Assembly: GCA_025458545.1 (NCBI GenBank)
Contig: JALOSH010000156.1
Span: 1 to 7,526 of the forward strand
Length of the DNA: 7,526 nt
Direction: 5' to 3'
DNA from: Hydrogenophaga sp.
GTDB lineage: Bacteria; Pseudomonadota; Gammaproteobacteria; Burkholderiales; Burkholderiaceae
In this document: piece after piece, positions 1 to 5,775 of the stretch
Position numbering within the stretch: position 1 is the first letter of the stretch
Layout of the letters: each line of letters opens with the position of its first letter
Notes under the pieces: generated by a model
Told to the model about the DNA's origin: nothing
Database searches by the model: none
The model's input: the letters and a program-made list of their open reading frames with translations, nothing else
Translations under genes and position numbers: made by a program

Positions 1-480
1 GCCAAGAGCGTGTTCATCGCCGCGCCCCACACCAGCAACTGGGACCTGCCCTACACGCTGATGGTGGCCTTTGCCCTGCGCCTGAACCCCTACTGGATGG
101 GCAAGCACACCATCTTCAAGGCGCCGTTCGGCCCGGTCATGCGCTGGCTTGGCGGCATCGCCGTCAACCGCGACCAGGCCAACAATCTGGTGGCGGCGTC
201 GGCCCAGGCCATCCGCGATGCCGACGGCCCGCTGCAGCTCATCGTGCCGCCCGAAGGCACCCGCAGCAAGACGCGCTACTGGAAAACGGGCTTCTACCAC
301 ATCGCTCAGACGGCCCAGGTGCCGATCGTCATGGCCTACATGGACTACACCCACAAGCGCAGCGGCCTCGGCCCGCTGTTCCAGCCCACCGGGGACGTGG
401 AGGCCGACATGGCGGCCATCAAGGCCTTCTACGCGCCCTTCAAGGGCAAGAACGCGGCGCAGTTCGAAGCGGAGCCATGA
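1..480 (+). CDS. PlsC-like 1-acyl-glycerol-3-phosphate acyltransferase family protein (5' end cut by window edge)
   Basis: The frame is open from base 1, so the true start lies outside the window; the GTG at base 10 is internal. The 159 visible residues carry the acyltransferase HX4D motif as HTSNWD (bases 28-45), a glycerophosphate-binding type block around GKHTIFKAPFGPVMRWLGG followed by VNRD, and the EGTRS motif in PPEGTRSKTRYWKTGF. A VPIVMAY stretch corresponds to the fourth conserved block. Members transfer an acyl chain from acyl-ACP or acyl-CoA to a lysophospholipid at the inner membrane. The short soluble-looking form with an HTSNWD motif is common in Proteobacteria and often has an unproven substrate, so I give the family and not plsC itself. 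Stop TGA at 478-480. The next gene on the same strand begins about 145 nt later. Family is sure, substrate is not. Confidence 0.9.
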   Translation, partial: AKSVFIAAPHTSNWDLPYTLMVAFALRLNPYWMGKHTIFKAPFGPVMRWLGGIAVNRDQANNLVAASAQAIRDADGPLQLIVPPEGTRSKTRYWKTGFYHIAQTAQVPIVMAYMDYTHKRSGLGPLFQPTGDVEADMAAIKAFYAPFKGKNAAQFEAEP

Positions 481-624
481 ACCGACCCGCGCGGTCTACC
501 GGTGTCCCCGCGTGAAACAAACAGTTGCAGCAAAGCGACCCGCGCCCGACGGAAAGCTGTTCGAATCAAGCGGCACGGCCAGCCGGGTCGCGCCAAGTCC
601 CACCAACGCGTCCAGGTCCTTGCC

Positions 625-993
625 ATGGTCAGTGTGCGCAACCAGCTCAGCGACAGCATCAAGGCCATGCTCGGGCTCAAGCTGCTCCCGCATTCGCCCG
701 AGGCGGTGGCCGCCATCCGGCGCGCCATGCTGGATATGCTGGACGAGCAAGACCGACGCGACCCCACACCGTTGGCCATCCGCTTGCACCAGATGCACGA
801 CGCACAAGGCCTGTGGCACGCTCGCGTCCAGCTGTACGCCCACCTGTGCCAGCGCCACAGCGAACAACACGCGGTGGTCTGCCTCGACCGGCTGATGCCC
901 TTGTTTCGCGGCCGGGTTCCCTGGGCCCTCTACAAGGCACCGCGGCCAGGCGGCGCCTCTGGGCCCAAAGGTCAGCGAGGAACTCGCGGCTGA
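625..993 (+). CDS. conserved hypothetical protein, 122 aa
   Basis: I do not recognise a named family; it resembles small uncharacterised proteins of Comamonadaceae as I recall them. The frame is also open upstream to a GTG at 502, but that extension is arginine/serine/lysine-rich and low in hydrophobics, like translated noncoding DNA. The ATG at 625 starts a normal-looking protein (MVSVRNQLSDSIKAMLGLKL), with a weak AGG 8 nt upstream. Predicted content is mostly amphipathic helix: residues 20-45 (SPEAVAAIRRAMLDMLDEQD) and 50-95, with no signal peptide, membrane segment or cysteine cluster. The last 18 residues turn abruptly Gly/Pro/Arg/Lys-rich (PRPGGASGPKGQRGTRG), probably a disordered tail, or readthrough if the real stop was lost. 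It lies downstream of the acyltransferase on the same strand and converges with the aminotransferase. Function unknown. Confidence 0.65.
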   Translation: MVSVRNQLSDSIKAMLGLKLLPHSPEAVAAIRRAMLDMLDEQDRRDPTPLAIRLHQMHDAQGLWHARVQLYAHLCQRHSEQHAVVCLDRLMPLFRGRVPWALYKAPRPGGASGPKGQRGTRG

Positions 994-1030
994 CTGCGCG
1001 GCCAAGTGGGCCCGAGGAGGCTCCACGCAG
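994..1030. terminator. possible hairpin between convergent genes
   Basis: The 49-nt gap between the convergent stops at 993 and 1043 contains GTGGG/CTCCAC arms (1006-1026, loop GAGGA, one mismatch). An outer CTGCG (994-998) and CGCAG (1026-1030) could extend it. There is no T-run on either side, so it is at best an atypical bidirectional terminator. Position is the main support. Confidence 0.3.
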
Positions 1031-1042
1031 TTGTGTTGGGGC

Positions 1043-2165
1043 TCAGACCGCCGCGCCCAAGCGCCCCACGCCCTCTTCAATCTTGTCCACACCCACCGTC
1101 GCAAAACTCAGGCGCAGGGTTGAGTGGTCGGGTTGGTTGGCGTAGAACGGCGCACCGGGTACGAAGGCCACGCCTTTTTCGATCGCTCGCTTGGCCAGCT
1201 CGCCGCCGTCGGCCACTTTGCCGCCCGCGCCTGTGAGGCGGGCCCAGACGAACAGGCCGCCTTGCGGTTGCACGAATTCGATCGCGTCGCCCAGCTCGCG
1301 CCGCAGGGCGTTGCCCACTGCGCGGCGGTGGCCTGGGCGAAGGTGCTGGTGTGGGCATCGCTGAACTGCTTGCACATGGTGGCCTTGGCCAGCAAGTCGG
1401 CGGGGCCGACCATCCACCCCACACGCAGGCCGGGCGAGAGGACCTTGCTGAGCGAACCGCAGTGCACCAGGCGCTCGCGGCTGCCGGGCACGCTGTCGCT
1501 CAGGGTCAGCAGACTGGGGGGCGGTGCGTCGCCAAAGTACAGATCGCCATACGGATCGTCCTCCACGATGAGCGTGTTGTGTTTCACCGCCATGGCCAGC
1601 ACCTGCCGACGGCGCTCCAGGCTGAGCATGGCGCCACTGGGGTTACCGAAGGTGGGGATGAGGTAGACGAACTTGGGCTTGTGTTCCTGGATCAGTTGCT
1701 CCAGGCGGTCGGCGTCCACACCCTGGCCATCCACCGGCGCAGTGATCAGCTCGGCGCCGTAAAGGCGAAAGCACTGGATGGTGGCGAGAAAGGTGGGGCC
1801 TTCGACGATCACCTTGTCGCCCGGCGAAATCAGCGTCTTGCCCAGCAGATCAGGTCGCTCGCCGTCACCCCGGCTGTGCCCTTGCTGGCCATGAAAGCGG
1901 CGAGCTGCTCGCGCAGGGGCTGATAACCCTCGGTGGCGCCGTATTGGAGGGTGCCACCGGGTTCTTCGGTCAGCGCGGCGTTGACGGCTTCGCGGATGCC
2001 GTCAACGTCGAACAGGGCGCTGTCGGGGAAGCCGCCGGCGAAGCTGATGATGCCGGGCTTGCCCAGCAGCTTGAAGAGTTCGCGGATGGCGGAGGTTTCG
2101 ACGAAGGAAATGACCCGGATGTTAGCGCCCGATGCTCGGCACCGTGGGCGTGCCCGAACGCACAA
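1043..2165 (-). pseudogene. LysN-like PLP-dependent aminotransferase, broken by two frame-shifting internal deletions
   Basis: Three reading frames together make one class I/II fold-type I aminotransferase of the 2-aminoadipate (LysN)/MocR-related type. These enzymes move an amino group between an amino acid and a 2-oxo acid using PLP. N-terminal part (about 2108-1850): TSAIRELFKLLGKPGIISFAGG, then LQYGATEGYQPLREQL. Middle part (about 1848-1318): IVEGPTFLATIQ, the substrate/PLP motif FGNPSG, DDPYGDLYF with the PLP-ring Asp and Tyr, and SLSKVLSPGLRVG with the Schiff-base Lys. C-terminal part (about 1317-1043): QPQGGLFVWARL, VAFVPGAPFYAN and STLRLSFA with the carboxylate-binding Arg. Between DLI and LLGK the VTTGSQQALD-like block that binds PLP phosphate is absent; between ATAAQ and GNALRREL roughly two dozen helical residues are absent. 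Each loss shifts frame. The only in-frame canonical or near-canonical start before the upstream stop (2220-2222) is a TTG at 2165, preceding an implausible Arg-rich leader. Recent pseudogene or assembly fault. Confidence 0.85.
2109..2124 (-). promoter_or_regulatory. possible -10 element of the broken aminotransferase
   Basis: On the minus strand TAACAT (2124-2119) is followed by 7 nt and then ATT (2111-2109), in frame with the conserved body (FVETSAIREL). That spacing suits a leaderless transcript whose first base is the start codon, but the codon reads ATT, not ATG. No convincing -35 box is seen. Weak evidence. Confidence 0.25.
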
Positions 2166-2190
2166 CCACCAGGGCCGGCAGCGCTTGGGA

Positions 2191-2213
2191 GCACAAATGC
2201 GGGTGCTTTGTGC
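2191..2213. repeat. 7-bp perfect inverted repeat (GCACAAA-N9-TTTGTGC)
   Basis: GCACAAA at 2191-2197 is the exact reverse complement of TTTGTGC at 2207-2213, with a 9-nt GC-rich spacer TGCGGGTGC. An alternative outer pairing exists between CCGGCA (2175-2180) and TGCCGG (2211-2216). The right arm is followed by CGGTTTT, a short T-run on the + strand. It lies in the divergent intergenic region between the aminotransferase and the HDOD gene. It could be an operator for a dimeric regulator, or a hairpin terminator for + strand readthrough. Nothing in the sequence decides between these. Confidence 0.4.
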
Positions 2214-2289
2214 CGGTTTTCAGGGCATGGGATCGGTCACAAGCCGCAAGAATGCCGGGCATGACCCCGAGTCTTGACCGGAGAACCCC

Positions 2290-3096
2290 ATGACAGCGAA
2301 CGAATTCTTCAAGAACCTGACCTTGCCCATGATGCCCCAGGTGGCGCACGACCTGATACGTTCCTTGAATGAAGAGGATGTGCCGCTGACCCACCTGCGC
2401 GAGGCCATCGAGCGGGACCCCGCACTCGCCGTTCAGCTGCTGCGCCTGGCCAACAGCGCCCACTACGGCAACCGCCACAAGGTGGGCACCATCGATGAAG
2501 CGATTGCCCGCGTGGGCGTGAACCAGGTGCGTGCGCTGGCGCTGGCCGCGTTCTTCAACGACGCCTTTCCAGTGGCCCCCGGACTGGACCGCCAGGCGTT
2601 CTGGCGCGCCAGCCAGACCTGCGGCGGCCTGAGCCAGTGGCTGGCCAACGGCATCGGGTCGGACAGCGAGCAGGCTTGGCTGACCGGCTTCATGGTGCGC
2701 CTGGGTGAGCTGCTCATGGGCATGAAGTCGCCCTCTTGTGTGGCCGAGTTCGAGCGCCAGCCTCAAGCCCCGGGCGAGCGCTGGCAACGCGAAACCGCGT
2801 TGATGGGGCTCACCGAAGGCCAGGTGAGCGCCGAGCTGGCGCGCTGCTGGAATTTCCCCGACAACATGATCCAGGCGCTGGACGCTGCCGCCGCACCGCT
2901 GGCGGCCCAACCTTTCTCGCGCCTGGGCGCGGTGCTGCACGTGGCCGAGCTGCTGGCCGCCGCGCCGGCCACCGACGAGGCGGCGGTGGACGATCTACCC
3001 GCCGACGTGCTGGCGGCGCTCGATGTGGACGCCGCCTGGATGCGCGCCCGGCTGCCACAAGCGCAGCGCTACGTCGACGCTTCACGCCTGCACTGA
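2290..3096 (+). CDS. HDOD domain-containing protein
   Basis: 268 aa, starting at ATG 2290 with a good Shine-Dalgarno GGAG (2280-2283) 6 nt upstream. The HDOD domain fills most of it: the opening LTLPMMPQVAHDLIRSL (residues 10-26), the hallmark DPALAVQLLRLANSAHYG (43-60), IDEAIARVGVNQVRALALA (68-86), FWRASQTCGGLSQWLA (104-119) and LTGFMVRLGELLMG (131-144). In true HD phosphohydrolases the last block carries a His-Asp metal pair; here it reads VRLG, so no metal-dependent phosphodiesterase activity is expected. This loss is common in HDOD proteins, which act as signalling or regulatory scaffolds. There is no attached receiver, GGDEF or EAL domain and no signal peptide, so it is a standalone cytoplasmic HDOD protein. 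The C-terminus (about 205-268) is Ala-rich helix. nth follows 29 nt downstream on the same strand. Role in this organism unknown. Confidence 0.9.
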   Translation: MTANEFFKNLTLPMMPQVAHDLIRSLNEEDVPLTHLREAIERDPALAVQLLRLANSAHYGNRHKVGTIDEAIARVGVNQVRALALAAFFNDAFPVAPGLDRQAFWRASQTCGGLSQWLANGIGSDSEQAWLTGFMVRLGELLMGMKSPSCVAEFERQPQAPGERWQRETALMGLTEGQVSAELARCWNFPDNMIQALDAAAAPLAAQPFSRLGAVLHVAELLAAAPATDEAAVDDLPADVLAALDVDAAWMRARLPQAQRYVDASRLH

Positions 3097-3113
3097 AGGG
3101 CCGCGCTGGCCCT
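3097..3113. repeat. hairpin between HDOD gene and nth
   Basis: AGGGCC (3097-3102) and GGCCCT (3108-3113) are perfect reverse complements around a 5-nt loop GCGCT, starting at the base after the HDOD stop codon. No T-run follows, so strong intrinsic termination is not expected; it might protect the upstream mRNA 3' end or weaken readthrough into nth. Confidence 0.4.
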
Positions 3114-3125
3114 ACACTGCGCGGC
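3113..3125 (+). promoter_or_regulatory. possible -10 element for a leaderless nth transcript
   Basis: TACACT at 3113-3118 is followed by 7 nt (GCGCGGC) and the nth ATG at 3126, so a transcript would begin at or next to the start codon. No Shine-Dalgarno sequence precedes nth, which fits a leaderless start. No recognisable -35 box is seen at the usual distance. Weak evidence from spacing and lack of an RBS. Confidence 0.35.
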
Positions 3126-3761
3126 ATGAAAACCGCCGCCATCGAAGCCTTTTTTGCCACCCTGCAAGCGGCCAATCCGCACCCGGTGACCGAGCTGGAA
3201 TACACCAGTGTTTTCGAACTGCTGGCCGCCGTGCTGCTCTCGGCACAAGCCACTGACGTGGGCGTCAACAAAGCCACGCGCAAGCTGTTCCCGGTGGCCA
3301 ACACACCGCAGAAAATCCTGGCGCTCGGGCAGGAAGGGCTGGAGGCTTACATCAAGACCATCGGCCTGTACCGCAGCAAGGCCAGGCACCTGATGCAGAC
3401 CTGCCAGATCCTGGTGGAGCAGCACGGTGGCCAGGTGCCACGCACCCGCGAGGCGCTCGAAGCGCTGCCCGGCGTGGGCCGCAAAACCGCCAACGTGGTG
3501 CTCAACGTGGCCTTCGGTCAGCCCACGTTTGCCGTGGACACCCACATCTTCCGCGTCAGCAACCGGACCGGCCTGGCACCGGGCAAGACGCCGCTGGCGG
3601 TGGAGCAGCAACTGATCAGGCGCGTGCCCGCCTCCTATGCGGTGGACTCGCACCACTGGATGATCTTGCTCGGGCGCTATGTGTGCATGGCGCGCAAGCC
3701 GCTGTGCCACCAGTGCGCGGTGTCGGCCCACTGCGATTTCAAGCCCAAGACGACGGCCTGA
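3126..3761 (+). CDS. nth: endonuclease III (DNA glycosylase/AP lyase)
   Basis: 211 aa, the same length as E. coli Nth. The enzyme removes oxidised pyrimidines and cuts the DNA backbone at abasic sites in base excision repair. Residues 33-44 (LAAVLLSAQATD) form the conserved N-terminal helix block. The helix-hairpin-helix LPGVGRKTANVVLN (114-127) contains the catalytic Lys120, and VDTHIFRV (137-144) contains Asp138. The C-terminus has the [4Fe-4S] loop C-x6-C-x2-C-x5-C at Cys187, 194, 197 and 203. All these numbers equal those of the E. coli protein, which supports the ATG at 3126 and shows a complete functional enzyme. The frame is open upstream into the HDOD gene, but that extension is Arg-rich shadow sequence. 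It follows the HDOD gene by 29 nt and is followed by a palindromic intergenic element. Confidence 0.97.
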   Translation: MKTAAIEAFFATLQAANPHPVTELEYTSVFELLAAVLLSAQATDVGVNKATRKLFPVANTPQKILALGQEGLEAYIKTIGLYRSKARHLMQTCQILVEQHGGQVPRTREALEALPGVGRKTANVVLNVAFGQPTFAVDTHIFRVSNRTGLAPGKTPLAVEQQLIRRVPASYAVDSHHWMILLGRYVCMARKPLCHQCAVSAHCDFKPKTTA

Positions 3762-3775
3762 AGCAGTCTGAGCAG

Positions 3776-3886
3776 TCACCCCGCGAAGCACATCGCGTCA
3801 GCGCAGGCCAGCGCGGAACCGGCTTTGCCGGGCCGCAGCTGGCGCCCCCCAGGGGGTGACCCCACAGGCGGCGCGGGGGGTGGGAT
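3776..3886. repeat. REP-like palindromic intergenic element after nth
   Basis: The 125-nt gap between the nth stop and the stop of the convergent DUF445 gene is unusually structured. CCGGC-TTT-GCCGG (3819-3831) is a perfect 5-bp hairpin, extended by GCGG (3813-3816) pairing with CCGC (3833-3836) across a small internal loop. Next to it CCCCCC-A-GGGGG (3845-3855) and a second G-run (3875-3880) form a C-run/G-run pair. From memory, near-identical strings (GCGGAACCGGCTTTGCCGG) recur between genes in Comamonadaceae chromosomes, so I read it as a dispersed repeat; only one copy is in this window. It may also terminate transcription from both sides, although there is no clear T-run. Exact boundaries are a guess. 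Confidence 0.55.
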
Positions 3887-5179
3887 TTATCCCATCCAGC
3901 CCTGCACCAGCGGGAGCTTGACCACAAATGCCGTGGCGGCATGCAACAGCAGGCCCACCAGCGCGCCCACCAGCGTGCCGTTGATGCGGATGAACTGCAG
4001 GTCGCGGCCGATGTGCTCCTCCAGCACCCGGCTCAGGTCGTCCGCGTCCCAGGCCTGGACCCGCTGCGCCACAAAACCCACGATGTTTTCGCGCCCGCCC
4101 TCCACCGCGCGCAGCAGCAAGGACTGGGCTTGTCCGTTGAGCCACTCGCGCAGGTTGGCGTCGGCCAGCAACTGGCGCCCGGCCGCCTGCACCACGCTGG
4201 TGTAACGCTCGGCGAGCCCGGTACCGGGTGACCACGCCTCGTCGGCCAGCCGCTGCATCACCTCGTGCCACCAGGCTTCAATCGGCTGGCCCCACTGCGG
4301 CTGGTCCAGCCAGGCGTCGCGCCAGGTCGCCACCCGGGCCTGCCAGTCGGCGTCGGTCTGCAACCGCTGGATCGACTGCGCCATCCAGTCGTCGAACCGG
4401 TGCCGCAGTACGTGCTGCGGGTCGGACGCCACGTCGGCCAGCGTGTGGGTGAGCGCGGCCACCAGCTTGCGGGTGGCCAGGCGCGCGGCCATCTGGTCCA
4501 GCCCCAGGTATTTGAGTTCTTTCAGCTCGCCCGCGATGCGCTCGGTGAGCTGTTCCTGCACCGCCTCTTGCTCGGCCCATTCGGCCAGCTGGTGCAGCAG
4601 GCCATTGAGCCACTGCTGGTGGTGCCCATGATGGGTGAGTGCGCCCAGCACCTGGCCGCCCAGCGTGGCCAGGTCCACCTGGCGCAGCAAGCGCTGGGCC
4701 AGCTGCGCCACCCACTGGCGAACCTGGGTCTGGTCCAGCGCCTTGAGCAAGGCGGGCGTGGCCTGCTGCAACCAAAGGCCCGCGCGCTGGGCGGACTCGG
4801 GCTGCTCCAGCCAGCGGCCCAGCTCGCGCGCCAGGTCCCAGCGCTGGAGCATGGGGCGCACGTGTTCGGCGGTGAGGAAGTGCGTGCCCAGAAAGCGGGC
4901 CAGCGCCGAGCCCAGCCGGTCTTTGTTGGCCACCACGATGGCGGTGTGCGGAATCGGCAGCCCCATCGGATGGCGGAACAGTGCCACCACCGCAAACCAG
5001 TCGGCCAGCGCGCCGACCACCGCCGCGCCGGCCGCGGCTGCCACGTAGCCCCAGGCGGGGTGCTGCGGGGTGAGCAGCGTGGTCAGCACATAGACCACCG
5101 CCGCCAGCAACAGCAGGCCGAGCGCCAGGGCTTTCATCCGGGCCAGGCTGGCGGGGGGCTTGAGGGGTGAAGACTCCAT
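3887..5179 (-). CDS. DUF445 family membrane protein (YjiN-like)
   Basis: 430 aa, ATG at 5179, TAA at 3887-3889. An N-terminal hydrophobic segment (about residues 16-36, LALGLLLLAAVVYVL) is followed by a second (about 43-68) that runs into the family signature GALADWFAVVALFRHPMGLP and IPHTAIVVANKDRLG (56-90). The long middle (about 95-395) is helical, charged and rich in Gln, Leu and Trp, probably an extended or coiled domain outside the lipid. A closing hydrophobic segment, FIRINGTLVGALVGLLLH plus following residues (about 396-420), matches the conserved C-terminal end. This N- and C-terminal anchoring with a helical core is typical of DUF445 proteins, whose biochemical function is not established. 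It starts 31 nt after the cobC stop and may share that transcript, though nothing in it suggests cobalamin chemistry. It has no good Shine-Dalgarno sequence; CACACT sits 7 nt before the ATG. Confidence 0.9.
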   Translation of the reverse strand: MESSPLKPPASLARMKALALGLLLLAAVVYVLTTLLTPQHPAWGYVAAAAGAAVVGALADWFAVVALFRHPMGLPIPHTAIVVANKDRLGSALARFLGTHFLTAEHVRPMLQRWDLARELGRWLEQPESAQRAGLWLQQATPALLKALDQTQVRQWVAQLAQRLLRQVDLATLGGQVLGALTHHGHHQQWLNGLLHQLAEWAEQEAVQEQLTERIAGELKELKYLGLDQMAARLATRKLVAALTHTLADVASDPQHVLRHRFDDWMAQSIQRLQTDADWQARVATWRDAWLDQPQWGQPIEAWWHEVMQRLADEAWSPGTGLAERYTSVVQAAGRQLLADANLREWLNGQAQSLLLRAVEGGRENIVGFVAQRVQAWDADDLSRVLEEHIGRDLQFIRINGTLVGALVGLLLHAATAFVVKLPLVQGWMG

Positions 5180-5210
5180 GGGCCACAGTGTGCCCTGAGC
5201 GCCAGCGTTG

Positions 5211-5765
5211 CTACACCGTCAGGCAGAGGTGACCACCGGGCGCTGGGGCTTCTGTGGGCCATTGGCGGGCGTAGCGGATCGGGCCGCGGCCATGGCTGGC
5301 GATGAACTGCGCGGCACGGATCACGCCCGCGTGGGTGACCCAGACCGCCTCGCCGTGCGCGCTGCCACGCAGGTCGTCCAGCACGTCGGCCACCTGGTCG
5401 ATGAGCTGCTGCGTGCTCTGTGCGCCACCGAAACGGTGGTGCGCGAAGTCGGCCATCCAGGCGTCGAACGCGGCGCGCGGTATGGCGTCCCAGCGCTGCA
5501 GCTCCCAGTGGCCGAAGTCCATCTCGTTCAAACGGGTGTCGATCACCGCTTCGGCCAGGTCGGGCCGAAGGCTGCCCAGTTCCATGGCCAGTTGCTGCGC
5601 CCGCCCCAGTCCCGATACCCAGACCGGCAACCCGGGCGGCAGAAAACCCGCCGCGGCCTCGGCAGCCTGCTGCGTGAGCAGGGCGTTGGCCGGCACGTCG
5701 CTGGCACCGTAGCAGAGCCCGGCCGCGAGTTCGACGCGGGCGTGTCGCAGCAACCAGAGTTTCAT
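5211..5765 (-). CDS. cobC: histidine phosphatase family protein, probable alpha-ribazole phosphatase
   Basis: 184 aa. The phosphoglycerate-mutase-like catalytic set is present: the N-terminal RHA triad with Arg7 and the phosphorylated His8 (LLRHAR; the usual Gly is Ala), the phosphate-pocket Arg55 in SGLGRAQQLA, the acid Glu81 in LNEMDFGHWE, and the second His145 in VTHAGVIRA. The DFGxWE sequence is typical of the CobC branch. CobC removes phosphate from alpha-ribazole 5'-phosphate (or from adenosylcobalamin 5'-phosphate) at the end of lower-ligand assembly in the cytoplasm. The specific assignment rests on its place directly after cobS, 10 nt downstream, with Shine-Dalgarno GAGGGG overlapping the cobS stop and 6 nt before the ATG. 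Sequence alone would only give histidine phosphatase. Complete, no damage seen. Confidence 0.88.
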   Translation of the reverse strand: MKLWLLRHARVELAAGLCYGASDVPANALLTQQAAEAAAGFLPPGLPVWVSGLGRAQQLAMELGSLRPDLAEAVIDTRLNEMDFGHWELQRWDAIPRAAFDAWMADFAHHRFGGAQSTQQLIDQVADVLDDLRGSAHGEAVWVTHAGVIRAAQFIASHGRGPIRYARQWPTEAPAPGGHLCLTV

Positions 5766-5775
5766 GGTGCGCCCC

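Noticed and set aside
502..624. Upstream start (GTG 502) for the 122-aa hypothetical protein
   Set aside because: The added 41 residues look like translated noncoding DNA and no ribosome binding site is seen there.
481..624. Intergenic region between the acyltransferase and the hypothetical gene searched for promoters and RNAs
   Set aside because: TTGCAG at 525-530 has no matching -10 hexamer at 16-18 nt; nothing else supportable was found.
2191..2213. NtrC site or sigma-54 promoter reading of the inverted repeat
   Set aside because: GCAC/GTGC spacing is one base off the NtrC consensus, and the GG to GC distance does not fit a -24/-12 promoter.
2122..2940. 272-aa open frame on the minus strand opposite the HDOD gene
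   Set aside because: Antisense shadow of a convincing HDOD gene; its protein is His/Arg/Gly-rich with no family features.
2736..3125. Extended start for nth inside the HDOD gene, giving a 341-aa protein
   Set aside because: The extension is Arg/Gly/Ala-rich shadow sequence. Starting at 3126 gives exactly the E. coli residue numbering of catalytic and Fe-S residues.
3069..3791. 240-aa open frame on the minus strand opposite nth
   Set aside because: The + strand encodes a complete, motif-perfect endonuclease III; the opposite frame is a high-GC artefact.
4265..5186. Long open frames of about 300 aa on both strands overlapping the DUF445 gene
   Set aside because: They are shadows of the DUF445 frame, with Gln/Arg/His- or Gly/Pro/Ala-biased products and no membrane pattern.
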